NCBI GenBank assembly: GCA_018268595.1
Contig: JAFDWH010000016.1
Location: 21,075-85,074 of the forward strand
Reading direction: 5' to 3'
From: Actinomycetota bacterium
GTDB lineage: Bacteria > Actinomycetota > Thermoleophilia > Solirubrobacterales > Solirubrobacteraceae
DNA length: 64,000 nucleotides
Part shown: positions 16,577 through 24,618 of the stretch, piece after piece
Position numbering within the stretch: the first letter of the stretch is position 1
Layout: each line of letters starts with the position of its first letter
Program-made: the position numbers and the translations under genes
The notes under the pieces: generated by a model
Seen by the model: the letters and a program-made list of their open reading frames with translations, nothing else
The model's database searches: none
Told to the model about the DNA's origin: nothing

Positions 16577-18454
16577 ATGGACGACGGCCCGACCCCCGAC
16601 CTGCGTCCCGGAGCGCGCGTCGGCTCCTACGAGCTGGAGCTGGTGCTCGCGAGCGGCGTCACGTCGACGACGTTCCGCGCCCGCCACGTCTCGCTCGGGC
16701 GCCCGGTCGCGCTGCGCGTCTTCCACGCGCACGCGTTCGCGGCCGAGCCCGGCGCACGCGAGCGCGCGCAGGCGCAGGCGGTGCAGGCCGGCCGCCTCGA
16801 GCACCCGGGCATCGCCGCCGTCTACGACGCCGGGCCGGCGGGCGCGGGCATGTTCGTCGCCTCCGCGCTCCACGAGGGGCCCACGCTCGCGGAGGCGATC
16901 GCGGCGGGCGACGTGCACCCGGAGCGCTGCGCGCAGATCGTCGCCGCGGTCGCCGACGCGCTCGCGCACGCCCACGACGCCGGCATCGTCCACCGCGAGG
17001 TGCGCCCGGAGGCGATCGTGCTCGGCCGCTGGGGCAACCCCGTGCTGCGTGACTTCGGCGTGATGCGCTGGAGCGGCCGGACGGGGCTCGCGACGCGCGC
17101 GGAGCTGGCGGAGACGTTGCGCTACGCAGCGCCGGAGCTCGTGCTGGGGCAGCCGGCGACGCCCGCCACCGATCTCTACGGCCTCGCCGCGAGCGCCCTC
17201 TGCTGCCTCACCGGCGCGCCGCCGGCGGACGGGACCAGCGTGGCCGAGCTGCTCGCACGGCGCACCGCCGGCCCGCCGCCGCACCTGCTCGCGCCGACCG
17301 AGGAGCTGCCGGACCTGCTCGCGGCGGCGATGGCGAGCGACCCGGCGCAGCGCACGCTCGGGCTCGCCGCCTTCGCGCAGCGGCTGACCGCCGGGGTCGC
17401 GCGCCTGCCGGCCGAGCTGCGCCGTGCGCCGTCGCCCCTGCGCTGCTCCGCAGCGCACGGGGCCGGGAGCCCGCCGGCAGCCGCACCGGCGACGCCGCCG
17501 CTGTCACCCACTCCGCCGCCCCGAGCGGATGCGACGCGTGTAGACCGCATGCGGGCGCTCTCGCCCCCGCCGGCGCCGACGGTGCGCGGCGACCGGCGAG
17601 CGCTGGTCGCGGCGACCGCGCTCGCGGCGACCGCGGCGCTCGCCGCATTCGGGCTCGGACGCGCCACGGCGCCCGGTCCGCCCCCGCCCGTCCGCGTCGG
17701 CTCCTTCGAGCTCGTCACCGCGCCGCTCTGGCAGGCAGGCGGGGGCGGCGTCGCCGGCGCGCGCGTGACGGCGCCGGTGCGCCTGCGGGGCGACCGCGCC
17801 ACGGCGACGGTCGGGCTGCTGCCCCGCGCCGACGCCCCGCAGGATCCGCTCGCCGCGCTGCCGCGTGCGGCGCGCGGGCCGTTCGTACGCCCGCCGCGTC
17901 CGCTGCAAGCGGGCACGCGCCTCCTGCTGCGCTACGCGACCGCCGACGCAGCGGCGTCCGCCGCGGTCGCCTTCGCGCTGCCGACGAGCCGCGGGACGTT
18001 GCTCGCCGAGTGCGACGCCGACACGCCCGAGCGCGCCTGCGCGGCGCTGCTGGCCGGCGTCCGCCTCGGCGGCGCGCGGCCGCAGCTCCTCGTCCCCGAC
18101 GCCCACACGGCCGCCACCGCCGCCGATGCGCTGCGGGAGCTGGAGGTGCAACGCGGCACTGCCGCCGCCGAGCTGATCGGCGACGCGGCGACGCGCGCGA
18201 CGGCCGCGAGCCGTCTCGCGGGCGCCTACCGCGCGGCGGCGGAGCGCGTCTCGGCCCCACGGACCGCCGTGCTCGTCGGCCTGCGCGGCGCGCTCGCCGC
18301 GTGCGCCGACGCCTACGACGCGCTGGCGAGTGCCCTCGACCGCGGCTCCGCGGCCGGCTACCGCGCCGCGCGCGCTCGCGCCTTGTCGGCCGACCGGCGG
18401 CTCGCGGCGGCCGTCCGGGCGCTCGGCCCGCTCGGATTCCAGTTGGAGGCGTGA
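16577..18454 (+). CDS. Membrane-anchored Ser/Thr pseudokinase
   Basis: A 625-residue protein with a PknB-like fold but key residues lost. The beta-3 Lys is Arg47 (VALRVF). The HRD catalytic Asp is Glu141 (HRE), the following Lys is Arg143 and the Mg-binding Asn is Ala146. The glycine loop is degenerate (LASGVTSTTF). DFG is kept at 159-161. One transmembrane helix (about 339-361) leads to an external domain of about 260 residues with a Cys pair (479, 488) and helical end. Its tail resembles the external domain of the active kinase at 22041. Likely a scaffold or regulator rather than an enzyme. It is divergent from the WXG100 gene, 104 bp apart. Confidence 0.85.
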   Translation: MDDGPTPDLRPGARVGSYELELVLASGVTSTTFRARHVSLGRPVALRVFHAHAFAAEPGARERAQAQAVQAGRLEHPGIAAVYDAGPAGAGMFVASALHEGPTLAEAIAAGDVHPERCAQIVAAVADALAHAHDAGIVHREVRPEAIVLGRWGNPVLRDFGVMRWSGRTGLATRAELAETLRYAAPELVLGQPATPATDLYGLAASALCCLTGAPPADGTSVAELLARRTAGPPPHLLAPTEELPDLLAAAMASDPAQRTLGLAAFAQRLTAGVARLPAELRRAPSPLRCSAAHGAGSPPAAAPATPPLSPTPPPRADATRVDRMRALSPPPAPTVRGDRRALVAATALAATAALAAFGLGRATAPGPPPPVRVGSFELVTAPLWQAGGGGVAGARVTAPVRLRGDRATATVGLLPRADAPQDPLAALPRAARGPFVRPPRPLQAGTRLLLRYATADAAASAAVAFALPTSRGTLLAECDADTPERACAALLAGVRLGGARPQLLVPDAHTAATAADALRELEVQRGTAAAELIGDAATRATAASRLAGAYRAAAERVSAPRTAVLVGLRGALAACADAYDALASALDRGSAAGYRAARARALSADRRLAAAVRALGPLGFQLEA

Positions 18455-18503
18455 CGTCGCACCGGTTGACGCTGCACTGTCGCTCACCCACAATCGCTCG
18501 CCG

Positions 18504-18719
18504 ATGAGACGCCTGCCCGACATCTCGCGCCGACTGCTGGCGGGGACGCTCGCCGCGACGCTCGCGCTGGGGAGCGCGGCGTTCCTGCTCGGGCGCGCAC
18601 TCGGCGGTGCGGATCCCCCGCAGCTCGCCGCGCCGCGCCTGACCCCCGTGGCGCCCGCGAAGGGCGACGCGCTCGTGATGCCGGCGCCGATCGCGATCCC
18701 GCGAGCGGCGGGCCGTTGA
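18504..18719 (+). CDS. Small single-pass membrane protein
   Basis: A 71-residue protein with a basic N-terminus (MRRLPDISRRLL), one transmembrane helix (about 11-31, GTLAATLALGSAAFLLG) and a 35-residue Pro/Ala-rich external tail. It resembles in layout the protein at 20970 (basic start, helix, Pro-rich tail). No family recognised. Its stop overlaps the TTG start of the next WXG-like gene, so translation is probably coupled. It may be a small accessory of the export machinery; that is inference from position. Confidence 0.5.
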   Translation: MRRLPDISRRLLAGTLAATLALGSAAFLLGRALGGADPPQLAAPRLTPVAPAKGDALVMPAPIAIPRAAGR

Positions 18720-19042
18720 GCGACGCCGCGACGGTCGGCGACCCGGAGGCGATGCGCGCCCTCGCGCGCGAGCTGCTCGGCCGCGCGCAGCTCGTGCGCG
18801 GGCTTGCAGCGCCCGCCGTCGGGCGGCTCGAGGCAGCCGTGTTCGAAGGTCCGGCCGCGACGCGCCTGCGCGGTGAGGCGACCCGCCTCGCCGCCGCGCT
18901 CGCCGCCGCCGCCGGCGACCTCGCAGGGGTCGCCGGGGCGCTGCTCGCAGACGCCGCCGGTCTCGAGGGGCAGAACGACGCGCTGCGGCGCGAGGCGGAG
19001 GCGGCCGCAGCGACGCAGGCGCCGAACGGGCAGGGCGCATGA
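18716..19042 (+). CDS. WXG100-like helical-hairpin protein
   Basis: A 108-residue Ala-rich helical protein with the hairpin turn VFEGPAATRLRGEA, matching the turn of the minus-strand protein at 15807. The helices are PEAMRALARELLGRAQLVRG and ALAAAAGDLAGVAGALL. It starts with TTG overlapping the previous stop (TTGA) and its own stop overlaps the next ATG (ATGA). This marks a coupled mini-operon of small ESX-like proteins. The canonical Trp is missing. Likely a secretion partner. Confidence 0.65.
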   Translation: MSDAATVGDPEAMRALARELLGRAQLVRGLAAPAVGRLEAAVFEGPAATRLRGEATRLAAALAAAAGDLAGVAGALLADAAGLEGQNDALRREAEAAAATQAPNGQGA

Positions 19043-19404
19043 GGAACGCGGTCCAGCCGACCGACGTGCGTGCGGCGGGGCTCGCGTTCGCGGCCGCGCG
19101 CGACGACGCGGGGCAGGCGGCCGCCGGCCTGAGCGCCGTCGCGCTGCCGGCGATGCCGCCGGCGATGGCGGCGAGCCACCGGCACGCGCTCGCGGCCGCG
19201 GCAACGCGCCTGAGGGGCCTAACCGCGGTCTGTCATTGCACCGCTGCGCGGTGTTGTTCTGCCAGTATCTCGGTCCCTTGCGCCGGCGGCTCCCCCTCGT
19301 CCTCTCCGCGCTCGCGGTCGCGATCTCGCTCACGGGCGTTGGCGCGGCCGATGCGGTGCGCGCCGTCAGGCGTGCGCTGTTCGCGCAGAACGCCGGCGCG
19401 GTGA
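19039..19404 (+). CDS. Short WXG-like ORF, probably frameshifted or truncated
   Basis: The first ~58 residues are Ala-rich and helical (RAAGLAFAAARDDAGQAAAG, MPPAMAASHRHALAAAATRL) and look like one arm of an ESX-type hairpin. The start overlaps the previous stop (ATGA). After about 19215 the frame changes character: Cys, Ser and Arg pile up and codons such as TGT and TCT appear. The next real gene is read in another frame there. A shift of one base near 19200 would reach TGA at 19211. The ORF may be a decayed gene or a sequencing error; the call is weak. Confidence 0.35.
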   Translation: MRNAVQPTDVRAAGLAFAAARDDAGQAAAGLSAVALPAMPPAMAASHRHALAAAATRLRGLTAVCHCTAARCCSASISVPCAGGSPSSSPRSRSRSRSRALARPMRCAPSGVRCSRRTPAR

Positions 19405-19964
19405 ACGGGATCAAGGCGTCGCGCACGCCCCGCCCCGGGCGCCTGCTCGCGCTCGACCAGGCCGGGCACCTGCCTGCGAGCGTCTTCAGCCCGAGCATGC
19501 GCGGTCCGCGGGGACCGCAGGGCCCGCCCGGGCCGGTGGCCACGATCACGAACCCGTACGTCTTCCGCGCGCACGCGGTCGCCGCGCAGGACACGCCGGC
19601 ACCGGGCAGCATCCGCGTGCTGCTCGGCGGCGAGGACTTCGACCCGCACGGCGACTTTGACGCCGGCTCCTCAACCTACGTCGCGCCGGTCGACGGGACC
19701 TACCTGCTGATGGGCGCCGTCGCGCTGTCGAGCGCCGCGACCGGACGCGTCTTCGCGCAGCTCACGTCGAGTCGCGCCGGCATGCGCATCCGCGGCGACG
19801 ACGACTCCGCGACGCCCTACCACGTGGCCGTCGTGACGGGCCTGATGCGCTTGCGCCGCGGCGACACCGTCGAGCTCGACCTGTACACCGCGCAGGCCAA
19901 CACGATCATCGCGACAGAGGCGCTGACGCAGTTCTCGGGCGCCCTGCTCGCCGCGGACGGCTGA
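19275..19964 (+). CDS. Secreted collagen-like protein with C1q-like domain
   Basis: A 229-residue exported protein. The signal segment (RRRLPLVLSALAVAISLTG) is followed by a linker (LFAQNAGAVNGIKASRTP) shared with the protein at 21329, and four Gly-x-y triplets (RGPRGPQGPPGP). The C-terminal ~130 residues resemble a C1q/TNF-like jelly roll: Y-V-A-P-V-D-G-T-Y-L, a L-RRGDTVELDL strand, and the final FSGALL. C1q-like heads trimerise and bind ligands at surfaces. The start is uncertain: TTG at 19275 gives the cleanest signal peptide, TTG at 19236 is possible. No obvious ribosome site. Confidence 0.7.
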   Translation, partial: PLRRRLPLVLSALAVAISLTGVGAADAVRAVRRALFAQNAGAVNGIKASRTPRPGRLLALDQAGHLPASVFSPSMRGPRGPQGPPGPVATITNPYVFRAHAVAAQDTPAPGSIRVLLGGEDFDPHGDFDAGSSTYVAPVDGTYLLMGAVALSSAATGRVFAQLTSSRAGMRIRGDDDSATPYHVAVVTGLMRLRRGDTVELDLYTAQANTIIATEALTQFSGALLAADG

Positions 19965-20004
19965 CCTTCGCACGGTGGACGATCGCCCGCGTACACTGCG
20001 CCGG

Positions 20005-20973
20005 ATGTCGGGGTCTTGGGGTGCGCGCGCGTCGCGCCTGCTGACGCTCCTGCTGCTCCTCGCGGCCGCCGGCGCACCGGTCGCGCTCGCGGCAGCCGAC
20101 ACCGTCCTGGTGGGGACCCCGGGCAACGACGTGATCGTCGGCGGGAGCGCCGACGAGGCGATCTACGGAGGCGCCGGCAACGACACGCTGTCGGGCGGCG
20201 CCGGGAACGACGAGCTCGACGGCGGCCCCGGTGCCGACATCCTCAACGGCGGGCCGGGAAGCGACGTCGTCTCCTACTCCGGCACGCTGCCCGTCAAGGT
20301 CACGCTCGACGGCGTGGCCAACGACGGCACTGCCGGCGAGGGCGACAACGTCGGCAGCGACGTCGAGGACATCTTCGGCGGCGACGGCGACGACAAGCTC
20401 GTCGGCAGCCGCGCCGCCAACACGATCGACGGCGGCGCGGGCGACGACACGATCGACGGCGGCGCCGGCAGCGACCGCATCTACGGCGGCGCCGGCAACG
20501 ACACGATCGACGCGCGCGACGGCGGTCCTGACCGGGTCGACTGCGGGCCGGGCGTCGACGAGGCGATCGTCGACGCGGTCGACGTCGTCGTCGGCTGCGA
20601 GCACCAGGCGCTGCCGCCCTCGACGCCGCCGATGCGCCTCTCGAAGCTGTTCCCCCAGGACGGACGCATCGGCTCGCTGCTGCTCGCGGGGGTCCTGCAG
20701 GGCTCGCGCGTCGTCGTCGCCTGCCGCACGCAGTGCCGTCCGGCCGGCTCCCCGCGTCGCGCGATCGTGCGCCTGCGCCACGCGCACCCCCGTGACGGCG
20801 CCATCCGACTCGCGTTGCCGCATGCGCCGGGACTCGTCGCCGGCACGACGTTCGAGATCGGCGTCGCCGCGCCGCGCGCGAGCATCCGCTGCAGCGTCTA
20901 TCGCCTCTCCGTCCCGCTCCGCACCGTCGCGACGGTGCGCACGGCGTGCACGACCGTCGCGGCATCGAGATGA
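20005..20973 (+). CDS. Secreted RTX / hemolysin-type calcium-binding repeat protein
   Basis: A 322-residue exported protein. The signal peptide (RLLTLLLLLAAAGAPVALA) is followed by glycine-aspartate nonapeptide repeats of the GGxGxDxLx type in two clusters (DTVLVGTPGNDVIVGG, GGAGNDTLSGGAGNDELDGG; then GGAGDDTIDGGAGSDRIYGG). These fold into Ca2+-binding beta rolls. A C-terminal ~110-residue beta domain with four Cys (CRTQC, CSVY, TAC) follows. The ATG at 20005 is preferred over GTG at 19975. Its stop overlaps the next ATG (ATGA). In Gram-negative bacteria RTX repeats mark type I export; here they accompany a type VII-like locus. Role unknown, probably surface or extracellular. Confidence 0.8.
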   Translation: MSGSWGARASRLLTLLLLLAAAGAPVALAAADTVLVGTPGNDVIVGGSADEAIYGGAGNDTLSGGAGNDELDGGPGADILNGGPGSDVVSYSGTLPVKVTLDGVANDGTAGEGDNVGSDVEDIFGGDGDDKLVGSRAANTIDGGAGDDTIDGGAGSDRIYGGAGNDTIDARDGGPDRVDCGPGVDEAIVDAVDVVVGCEHQALPPSTPPMRLSKLFPQDGRIGSLLLAGVLQGSRVVVACRTQCRPAGSPRRAIVRLRHAHPRDGAIRLALPHAPGLVAGTTFEIGVAAPRASIRCSVYRLSVPLRTVATVRTACTTVAASR

Positions 20974-21329
20974 CCGCCGCCGCACCGCCCCGTCGACGCC
21001 CGCTCGTGCCAGCGCTGCTCGGCGCCCTCGCCGCGCTCACGCTGTTCGCCGCCGGCTACCTGCTCGCGCCGGCGGGCAGCGGGCATGCCGTAGAAGCGCG
21101 CCGCTTCGCGCCGCTGCCGAGCGCCGCGCCGCCGCGGATCGCACTGCCGCGGCCGTTGCGCACGCTCCCGCCGCTGCCCGCGCCACCGCGCTCGGCCCCA
21201 GCCCCCGTGAGCGCGCCGGCCTACAGCCCGGCCGCCCCGGTGGCCGCTCCCGCGCCCGCACCGCAGCCCTCCCACCCGTCGAGCCCGCCGCTGCCGCCGG
21301 TTCCCTCATGCATCGGACCGGACTGCTGA
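20970..21329 (+). CDS. Single-pass membrane protein with proline-rich tail
   Basis: A 119-residue protein: basic N-terminus (PPRRRPLVPA), one transmembrane helix (about 12-32, LLGALAALTLFAAGYLLAPAG), and an ~80-residue external tail very rich in Pro and Ala that ends in SCIGPDC with two Cys. Coupled on both sides by overlapping start/stop codons (ATGA upstream, TGATG downstream). It resembles the smaller 18504 protein. The Pro-rich tail may span the wall. No family recognised. Confidence 0.55.
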   Translation: MTAAAPPRRRPLVPALLGALAALTLFAAGYLLAPAGSGHAVEARRFAPLPSAAPPRIALPRPLRTLPPLPAPPRSAPAPVSAPAYSPAAPVAAPAPAPQPSHPSSPPLPPVPSCIGPDC

Positions 21330-22027
21330 TGCGAGGCCGCGGGAGAGCGCGGCGCCTGCTGCGGGCGCTGAGCGACGCGCGCGTGATCGCATGCGTCGCG
21401 CTGTTGGTGGCGCTCACCGGCGTGACGCCGGCCGACGCCGTGCGCGCCGCACGCAACGCGCTGTTCGCGCGCAACGCCGGCGCCGTCGACGGGATCAGCG
21501 CGAGCCGCACGCCGCACGCCCGTCGCCTCCTGCCGCTCGGCGCCGACGGGCGCTTCCCCGCGAGCGTCGTGCCGCCCGGCCCGCGCGGGCCGCGCGGCGT
21601 GCAGGGGCCGGCGGGAGCGCGTGGACCGTCCGACGCCCGCGTCGACAGCCGCGCCGACGTCCCGATCTCACCCAACCTGCGCGTGCCGGTCGAGGTCGGG
21701 GCGCTGCCCGGGCTCGCGCCCGGCAGCTATCTCGTGCTGTTCACGAGCGCCGCGCACTACCGCGAGCCGAACCGCGACATGTACGTCGTCTGCGAGACGC
21801 GCCTGAACGGCAGAGTGATCAAGTCGACGCACGTCATCGTCGGCGAGGTCGCCGAGGCGGACGGCAACGTCGGCATCAGCAGCACGGTCCCCGTCACGAT
21901 CAGCGACCGCAGCGACCTGTCCGTCACCTGCTGGGGCGATCAGACGGCGACGAGCCCCGACGGGCGGGCCGTGATGATCCAGCCGACGCTGTCCGCGCTC
22001 AGCGTCGGCAGCCTCACGCTCGGCTGA
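21329..22027 (+). CDS. Secreted short collagen-like protein
   Basis: A 232-residue exported protein with a basic start, signal segment (VIACVALLVALTGVTPADA), the linker LFARNAGAVDGISASRTP nearly identical to that of 19275, and five to six Gly-x-y triplets (GPRGPRGVQGPAGARGP). The C-terminal ~130-residue beta domain (GSYLVLFTSAAHY, VVCETRLNG, LSVTCWG) has two Cys likely paired. This is the typical Thermoleophilia collagen-like surface protein pattern. The ATG at 21329 overlaps the previous stop; an ATG at 21308 is an alternative. Paralogous to 19275 in the N-terminal half only. Confidence 0.7.
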   Translation: MRGRGRARRLLRALSDARVIACVALLVALTGVTPADAVRAARNALFARNAGAVDGISASRTPHARRLLPLGADGRFPASVVPPGPRGPRGVQGPAGARGPSDARVDSRADVPISPNLRVPVEVGALPGLAPGSYLVLFTSAAHYREPNRDMYVVCETRLNGRVIKSTHVIVGEVAEADGNVGISSTVPVTISDRSDLSVTCWGDQTATSPDGRAVMIQPTLSALSVGSLTLG

Positions 22028-22040
22028 CCGGCGGCACGCG

Positions 22041-23960
22041 ATGCTCCAGGTCGGCGAGACGCTCGCGGGCTACCGCGTCGAGGAGATGGTCGGGATCGGC
22101 GGCATGGCGATCGTCTACCGCGCACGCCAGCTCTCGCTCGACCGCGCGGTCGCCCTCAAGGTCCTCTCCTCGACGCTCGTCGGCAACCGCGCGTTCCGCG
22201 AGCGCTTCCGGCTCGAGGGACGCCATGCGGCCGCGCTCGAGCACCCCAACATCATCCCGGTCTACGAGGCCGGCGAGTCGAACGGGTTGATGTTCATCGC
22301 GATGCGGCTGGTCGACGGGCCGACGCTCGCCGAGTTGACGACGAGCCCCGGCATCAGCGGCGGGGAGACGCTGCGGATCCTCGGCGCGATCGCCGGCGCG
22401 CTGGACGCCGCGCACGGCGCCGGCCTCGTCCATCGCGACGTGAAGCCGCAGAACATCCTGCTGACCCGCGGCGAGCACCCGTACCTCACCGACTTCGGCA
22501 TCACGAAGGGGCCGCAGAGCGCCGGGCTGACGCGCACCGGCGACTTCGTCGGCAGCCTCACCTGCGTGGCGCCCGAGCAGATCGAGGGCAAGGAGGTGAC
22601 GGCCGCGACCGACGTGTACGCGCTCGCCTGCGTGCTGTTCCACTGCCTCACGGGAACCCAGCCGTACCCGCGCGACACCGACGCCGCGCTGATGCATGCG
22701 CATCTCACCGCTCCGCCACCGACGTTCGCCGACCTGGGGATCGACGCGCCGCCCGCGCTCGACGCCGTCTTCCGCGCCGGCCTCGCGAAGGACCCTGCGC
22801 AGCGGCCGCCGTCGGCGTCGGCGCTCGTCGAGGCGTGCACCGCGGCGTTGGCGGAGCTCGGCGACGCGACGCTCCGGCGCAGCCCCGCCCTGCCGCCGCC
22901 AGCCGACGCAGCGGAGGAGCCGGCGGCGCCCGCTGCACAGGCGGCTGCGCCGCCGCCGACACCGCAGGCGCCGGTGTCCCCGCCGTCGCCGGTGTCCCCC
23001 ACGGCCGCCGACCACCGCCACGCCGCCGCACCGGCGTCAGCGCCGGCTGCGGCGTCGTCCGCCCGCCGGCCGACGCGACACCTGCTCGCAGCCGGCGCGC
23101 TGCTCGCCGCGCTCGCGCTGGCGCTCGCCGGATGGGCGCTCGGCCACGGCGCCGACGCGCCGCCGCCCGGCGTCGCCCGCTCGGCCGCGGTCCAGGTGCG
23201 CTACGAACGCAAGGTCTGGGCTCCCGCGGAGGCCCGCGGCGCGATCGACGGCCTGCCGCTGGAGCACCCGGTCGCGCTGCGCAGCGCGGACGGCACGCGG
23301 CTGCTCGCGGGGCGCCTGCACGCTCCCGCCCCCGGCTTCGACCCGCTGCCCGCCGCGCTCGCGCGCCGGCTCGCCGCGCAGGCACCGGCGCGCCGCGTCC
23401 ACTGGGGGGCGCGCGCAGCCGTCGTGCACGCCGGCCGCGTGCGCGCCGGTGGCGCGCTGTGGCTCGCGCTGCTGCCGGACGAGCGCGGCTGGACCGCCGT
23501 CGCCTGCGAGGCGCCGCGTGCACGCGCGAGCGCCGGCTGCGAGACGGTCGCGACGGCGCTGCGCGCGCGCGACGCGGAGCCGGTCCCGCTGGGTCCCTCG
23601 GCCGCCACGGCGGCCGCGGTGAACGCCGCCGTCAAGCGAATCGACGCGGCCGCGCGCACGGGGCTCGCAGCGCATGCGACGACGGCGCGCGCCCGCGCCG
23701 CCCGCGGGCTCGCGCGCGCGTACGCCGCCGCAGCGCACGACCTCGGGCGCTTCCACGCGCGCGCGCAGGAGCACGCGCTGGTCGGCGCGCTCACGGCGGC
23801 GCTGCACAGCCAGGCGGGCGCGTTCGCGCGCCTCGCGCGAGCCGCCGCGCGCACGGAGCGACCGGCATACAATCAGGCGCGTCTCGCACTGAGAAGCGGT
23901 GCAAAACGGCTCGACGCGGCGCTGCGCGCGTTCGGGCAAGCCGGCTACCGCACCCGCTGA
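22041..23960 (+). CDS. Membrane Ser/Thr protein kinase (PknB type), catalytically complete
   Basis: A 639-residue Hanks-type kinase. The glycine loop is VGIGGMAIVY (17-26), the beta-3 Lys is Lys40 (VALKVL), and HRDVKPQN spans 131-138 with Asp133, Lys135 and Asn138. DFG is at 151-153 and the APE motif in VAPEQIEG. A Pro/Ala juxtamembrane linker leads to one transmembrane helix (about 347-370) and an external domain with a Cys pair (489, 500) and a helical C-terminus. That domain has no PASTA repeats but resembles the external part of the pseudokinase at 16577. Probable targets include FHA-bearing proteins such as the EssC-type ATPase (inference). Starts 13 bp after the collagen-like gene. Confidence 0.93.
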   Translation: MLQVGETLAGYRVEEMVGIGGMAIVYRARQLSLDRAVALKVLSSTLVGNRAFRERFRLEGRHAAALEHPNIIPVYEAGESNGLMFIAMRLVDGPTLAELTTSPGISGGETLRILGAIAGALDAAHGAGLVHRDVKPQNILLTRGEHPYLTDFGITKGPQSAGLTRTGDFVGSLTCVAPEQIEGKEVTAATDVYALACVLFHCLTGTQPYPRDTDAALMHAHLTAPPPTFADLGIDAPPALDAVFRAGLAKDPAQRPPSASALVEACTAALAELGDATLRRSPALPPPADAAEEPAAPAAQAAAPPPTPQAPVSPPSPVSPTAADHRHAAAPASAPAAASSARRPTRHLLAAGALLAALALALAGWALGHGADAPPPGVARSAAVQVRYERKVWAPAEARGAIDGLPLEHPVALRSADGTRLLAGRLHAPAPGFDPLPAALARRLAAQAPARRVHWGARAAVVHAGRVRAGGALWLALLPDERGWTAVACEAPRARASAGCETVATALRARDAEPVPLGPSAATAAAVNAAVKRIDAAARTGLAAHATTARARAARGLARAYAAAAHDLGRFHARAQEHALVGALTAALHSQAGAFARLARAAARTERPAYNQARLALRSGAKRLDAALRAFGQAGYRTR

Positions 23961-23970
23961 CCCCCTCCCC

Positions 23971-24618
23971 ATGCCGATCCGCCCCAGACTCTCCTACGCG
24001 AACGTGATGTCGACGCTCGCGGTCTTCCTCGCGCTCGGCGGAACGTCCTACGCGGTCGCCCGCAACAGCATCGGCACGCGCGAGCTGAAGGACAACGCGG
24101 TCACGTCGCGCAAGGTGCGCGACGGCGCGATCGGCCGCGCCGACCTCGCGCGCGGGATCGTGCAACCCGGCCCGCGCGGCCCGCGCGGCGCGCAGGGGCC
24201 GGTCGGACCCGTCGGGCCGAGCGAGGTCGTGCAGGTCGCCAACGAGGTGCACGTGCCGATCCCCTCCCAGGCCGGCGGCCAGGCAGTGCCCGCGACGGTC
24301 ACGCTCAAGCCCGGCGCATGGGTCCTCGAGGCGGAGGCATCGGTCATCTACCAACCGCCCAGCCCGGGCAGCGAGTGGTACTCATGCCTCCTGCGCACCG
24401 CCGCCGGCCAGACGCTCGGCCGCGGCCTCGAGCGCGTTGGAACCGACGCGCTCGGCGCGCTCGCGGGCAACATCGCCGTCCGCGGCGCCGCGACGTTCGA
24501 CACGCCGACCCAGGTGCTCTTCCTCTGCGAGCACCCCTCCACGATTCCAGGGCCTCCCGCGCACACGGAGTCCGCGACGCTCACCGCGACGCACGTCGGC
24601 TCCGTCGAGCTGCACTAG
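23971..24618 (+). CDS. Secreted short collagen-like protein, Thermoleophilia type
   Basis: A 215-residue exported protein. The N-terminus is the pattern abundant in Solirubrobacterales (YANVMSTLAVFLALGGTSYA, then RELKDNAVTSRKVRDGAIG). Six Gly-x-y triplets (GPRGPRGAQGPVGPVGP) follow. The C-terminal ~140-residue beta domain has two Cys (YSCLLRT, FLCEHPS). It starts 10 bp after the kinase stop and so ends the plus-strand run. Its stop overlaps the convergent SRPBCC gene by 4 bp. Function unknown; likely a trimeric or fibrous surface protein. Confidence 0.75.
   Translation: MPIRPRLSYANVMSTLAVFLALGGTSYAVARNSIGTRELKDNAVTSRKVRDGAIGRADLARGIVQPGPRGPRGAQGPVGPVGPSEVVQVANEVHVPIPSQAGGQAVPATVTLKPGAWVLEAEASVIYQPPSPGSEWYSCLLRTAAGQTLGRGLERVGTDALGALAGNIAVRGAATFDTPTQVLFLCEHPSTIPGPPAHTESATLTATHVGSVELH

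Noticed and set aside
19500..19545. Gly-Pro-rich stretch as a simple DNA repeat
   Set aside because: It encodes in-frame Gly-x-y triplets shared by three paralogous proteins, so it is coding, not a tandem repeat element.
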